Shown: piece after piece, positions 3,901-5,522 of the stretch | Layout of the letters: every line of letters starts with the position of its first letter | Position numbering within the stretch: position 1 is the stretch's first letter | Assembly: GCA_030671315.1 (NCBI GenBank) | Contig: DAOUZW010000089.1 | Span: 1 to 5,522, forward strand | Direction: 5' to 3' | Source of the DNA: Candidatus Bathyarchaeota archaeon | GTDB lineage: Archaea > Thermoproteota > Bathyarchaeia > 40CM-2-53-6 > RBG-13-38-9 | Length of the DNA: 5,522 nucleotides | Notes under the pieces: generated by a model | Database searches by the model: none | Told to the model about the DNA's origin: nothing | The model's input: only the letters and a program-made list of their open reading frames with translations | Program-made: the position numbers and the translations under genes

Positions 3901-5136
3901 TCAAGATTTTTGAATATCTTTTTTCATTCGCAGATATTCCTCTCTTGAAATTTCTCCTTTACTATATCTAAGATTCAATGTGTCGATGACACTTGATTTC
4001 TCATCTTTTTTCGGTAATTTGCTAACTCTTCCACGTACTATTATTCCAATAACTATGAGAGCTAGTATTATAGCAAGAATAATTGCTAGAGTGATGTAGG
4101 CCATTGAATAGTCAGCCTGCCACATTGCATCAGCAGTCATGGGTTCGTTAATGGTTATGAGAGTCGTTGAACTGAATTGATCACCATCACGTACTCCAAC
4201 CCATCTATCAAAGACATGTTTTGCGCCAAGTGAACCCCAGAATCCTGAAATTGATACTTCAGGATCAACAGATATGGTTGCAGTAGAACCTTCTCTGTAC
4301 CAACCAGATCCTTGAGGTCTACCTAACTCCGATTTTACTTCTATATAGTACTCGTTTTCGTAAACTGCTCTTGCATTGTAAGGTTTATTCATAGTCAGAC
4401 TGATAGTCGAGCCAGTCACTTCTGAACCGTCAATATCCCAAGCCCTGAAGACTCTTCTTTCTGAATCCTTAATCATCTCCTGAGCTGTCAATGTAACAAC
4501 TGTATCCCTCTGTTTCCAACCAGCCATATCTGCTGACTGGCCTTGGATTGTATCGACACTTAGCATGTATTCAGGTTCATAATTGAACGTGTGGGAAGCC
4601 TCGAGTTTTTGCCTGGCGTAGCTGTACTGATAATAATAGTAGGAATAGCCTCCTGTTACAGGGTAGTATGAACTTTCGACTTCATCCAAATTCCATATTG
4701 GTTCGCTGGCAAAGTATCTTGTACCCTCCGATCCAGAAATGTAAGTTGAAACGCTGAAAACATGAGATTCTCTACTACTTACTTCGAATTCTTTAGATGA
4801 TCCTCCTTGAATCGTTTCCTCCTCATTCCCATCGATCTCTATTATGGTAGAATGTTCGGTTGGAAGACCTGATATCGATATTGTTACGATATACGTTGTA
4901 AAGGAAGAAGAATATGAATACGGATAATACGAGTAACCATAGTATGAATACGGATAATACGAGTAATCATAGTACGAATACGGATAGTATGAATAGGAAG
5001 AGTAAGAAGAGTACGGATAATAGCCTGAAAGACTAGCTTGAAAAGAGGAATTTCCAGAAGCAATACTGACTACTGTTCCTGAGGATATCAGTAAAGCCGA
5101 TAGAGTAAGAAGAAATATTGTCGATGAAGATTTCAT
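3901..5136 (-). CDS. Tyr/Ser-rich membrane-anchored surface protein with beta-repeats and SHOCT tail
   Basis: A 411-residue protein of unknown specific role. In order it has: a signal peptide (about 1-27, basic start then a hydrophobic run ending near SIASG); a low-complexity Tyr/Ser/Pro segment at 39-77 with three ten-residue repeats of the form YSYYPYSYYx; a beta-rich region from 82 to about 190, with a second Tyr-rich patch at 157-173; and two related modules at about 190-260 and 263-343. Each module has a W/GWY region, a 'VF.AW' or 'VFDRWVG' core and a closing 'ITINEPMTADAMWQADY'-like strand, resembling the divergent InlB-B-like repeats found in many archaeal surface proteins. One TM helix spans 345-367, followed by a basic stop-transfer RGR..KLPKK. 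The cytoplasmic tail, SSVIDTLNLRYSKGEISREEYLRMKK, matches the short SHOCT oligomerisation domain. The protein should be exported with the C-terminus inside. Adhesion or an envelope role is inference. Confidence 0.85.
   Translation of the reverse strand: MKSSSTIFLLTLSALLISSGTVVSIASGNSSFQASLSGYYPYSSYSSYSYYPYSYYDYSYYPYSYYGYSYYPYSYSSSFTTYIVTISISGLPTEHSTIIEIDGNEEETIQGGSSKEFEVSSRESHVFSVSTYISGSEGTRYFASEPIWNLDEVESSYYPVTGGYSYYYYQYSYARQKLEASHTFNYEPEYMLSVDTIQGQSADMAGWKQRDTVVTLTAQEMIKDSERRVFRAWDIDGSEVTGSTISLTMNKPYNARAVYENEYYIEVKSELGRPQGSGWYREGSTATISVDPEVSISGFWGSLGAKHVFDRWVGVRDGDQFSSTTLITINEPMTADAMWQADYSMAYITLAIILAIILALIVIGIIVRGRVSKLPKKDEKSSVIDTLNLRYSKGEISREEYLRMKKDIQKS
4906..4995 (-). repeat. Three 30-bp in-frame coding repeats (YSYYPYSYYx)
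   Basis: Residues 48-57, 58-67 and 68-77 of the surface protein repeat a ten-residue unit with Asp, Gly and then Ser at the last position. The DNA copies differ by only a few silent changes (for example TAATAC against TAGTAT on the plus strand), suggesting recent duplication or continuing slippage. A shorter degenerate copy precedes them at residues 39-47. Confidence 0.9.
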
Positions 5137-5139
5137 TCT

Positions 5140-5145
5140 ATCACC
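5140..5145 (-). promoter_or_regulatory. Ribosome binding site of the surface-protein gene
   Basis: GGTGAT lies three bases before the ATG at 5136. It matches the anti-Shine-Dalgarno core and supports this start and a translated signal peptide. Confidence 0.65.
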
Positions 5146-5166
5146 AATAAATCAATATAACAGCGT

Positions 5167-5177
5167 TATATTTAAAT
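5167..5177 (-). promoter_or_regulatory. Strong TATA box of the surface-protein gene
   Basis: On the minus strand ATTTAAATATA is preceded by a purine-rich GGGAG that could act as a BRE. The box is centred about 36 bases before the ATG, giving a leader of roughly ten bases that holds the ribosome binding site. It is the best archaeal promoter in the window. Confidence 0.75.
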
Positions 5178-5340
5178 CTCCCTAAGCGTTGACCAAGAAA
5201 CGTATCGCCAAAAACTCTACTCGATTTACACGCCTACTATGCCCAGGATCAAAACAATGTAACGATAACACACAAGTCTTCACCATATATGATGAATGCA
5301 TGCCGTTTCCAACCAAGCAATCATGGCCTTCTAAGTTTTT

Positions 5341-5410
5341 TATGTGATAGCACTACGTGCGCTAATATGTAGTTATGTGACACATATGAACCAGTTTTTA
5401 TGTGGCGCAT
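5341..5410. promoter_or_regulatory. Cluster of TATGTG palindromes, possible operators
   Basis: TATGTG occurs at 5341, 5374 and 5399. The middle copy is a perfect 13-base palindrome, TATGTGACACATA (5374-5386). The third, ATGTGGCGCAT (5400-5410), is palindromic with one G-U-type mismatch. The first has a partial second half (CACTA). All lie just upstream of the TATA box of the partial gene at 5462, which is where an archaeal activator or repressor would bind. The rest of the intergenic stretch from about 5180 to 5335 shows no gene or clear structure to me. Confidence 0.4.
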
Positions 5411-5416
5411 GACAAC

Positions 5417-5451
5417 ATTTATACATGCAATGAACTGACCATTTGAGGAGG
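5417..5451 (+). promoter_or_regulatory. TATA box and strong ribosome binding site for the gene at 5462
   Basis: ATTTATAC at 5417-5424 is a TATA-like box about 41 bases before the ATG. GAGGAGGA with core GGAGG at 5447-5451 is the strongest Shine-Dalgarno in the window, ten bases before the start codon. Confidence 0.6.
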
Positions 5452-5461
5452 AACAAGTAAA

Positions 5462-5522
5462 ATGAGACTGGCATACGAACGAAAAAAGCAAAAGGTTACT
5501 GGAATATTTGTAATCTTTCTTT
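5462..5522 (+). CDS. N-terminal start of an unidentified protein (3' truncated by window)
   Basis: Twenty codons are visible from the ATG at 5462: a basic beginning (MRLAYERKKQKVTG) followed by hydrophobic residues (IFVIFL) running off the edge. That suggests a signal peptide or a first membrane helix, but too little is present to name a family. The strong ribosome binding site, TATA box and upstream palindromes support a real, probably regulated gene. It is transcribed divergently from the surface-protein gene. Confidence 0.6.
   Translation, partial: MRLAYERKKQKVTGIFVIFL

Noticed and set aside
4906..4995. CRISPR-like repeats
   Set aside because: The 30-bp repeats are directly adjacent with no spacers, and they stay in frame within a coding sequence.
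5180..5335. Small RNA or riboswitch in the divergent intergenic region
   Set aside because: I found no convincing stems, T-run or conserved element in this part beyond the palindromes further right.

Overview
The window looks like AT-rich archaeal chromosome. Several signs agree. Three tRNA genes are interrupted by short introns whose exon-intron junctions fold as bulge-helix-bulge (BHB) motifs. Genes are preceded by TATA-like boxes about 25-40 bases upstream rather than by -35/-10 pairs. Some genes look leaderless, while others carry a short leader with a Shine-Dalgarno sequence. One long gene encodes a signal peptide / beta-repeat / single-TM / SHOCT surface protein of a kind common in uncultured archaea. 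Introns at non-canonical tRNA positions point to a TACK, Asgard or DPANN-type lineage rather than a typical euryarchaeon, but the window cannot settle which.

Left part (1-967): the 3' end of a glucose-6-phosphate isomerase-type gene (possibly the C-terminal half of a transaldolase/isomerase fusion) converges on a ribulose-phosphate 3-epimerase-family gene. Both belong to sugar-phosphate metabolism. The epimerase has lost one of the usual metal-binding histidines.

tRNA part (990-2241): tRNA-Ala(UGC) and tRNA-His(GUG) lie on the minus strand and tRNA-Leu(UAA) on the plus strand, with a Nudix ADP-ribose pyrophosphatase-type gene (TTG start) between His and Leu. I could assign eight introns by hand: two in Ala (D-loop, 37/38), three in His (D-loop, 34/35 inside the anticodon, 59/60 in the T-loop) and three in Leu (D-loop, 30/31, 37/38). 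Removing them gives full cloverleaves with the expected identity features (G3:U70 for Ala, G-1:C73 for His, a long variable arm for Leu). This cluster is the most striking content of the window. It predicts that the genome encodes a tRNA splicing endonuclease of broad specificity.

Middle part (2305-3789): three plus-strand genes, each apparently with its own promoter: a small class I SAM-dependent methyltransferase, a single-domain cupin, and the methionine sulfoxide reductase MsrB. A stem-loop plus T-run terminator follows msrB.

Right part (3901-5522): a minus-strand gene for a tyrosine/serine/proline-rich membrane-anchored surface protein, with a strong TATA box and Shine-Dalgarno sequence. 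Next comes a roughly 325-base divergent intergenic region containing a cluster of TATGTG-based palindromes, and then the first 20 codons of a plus-strand gene with a strong ribosome binding site.
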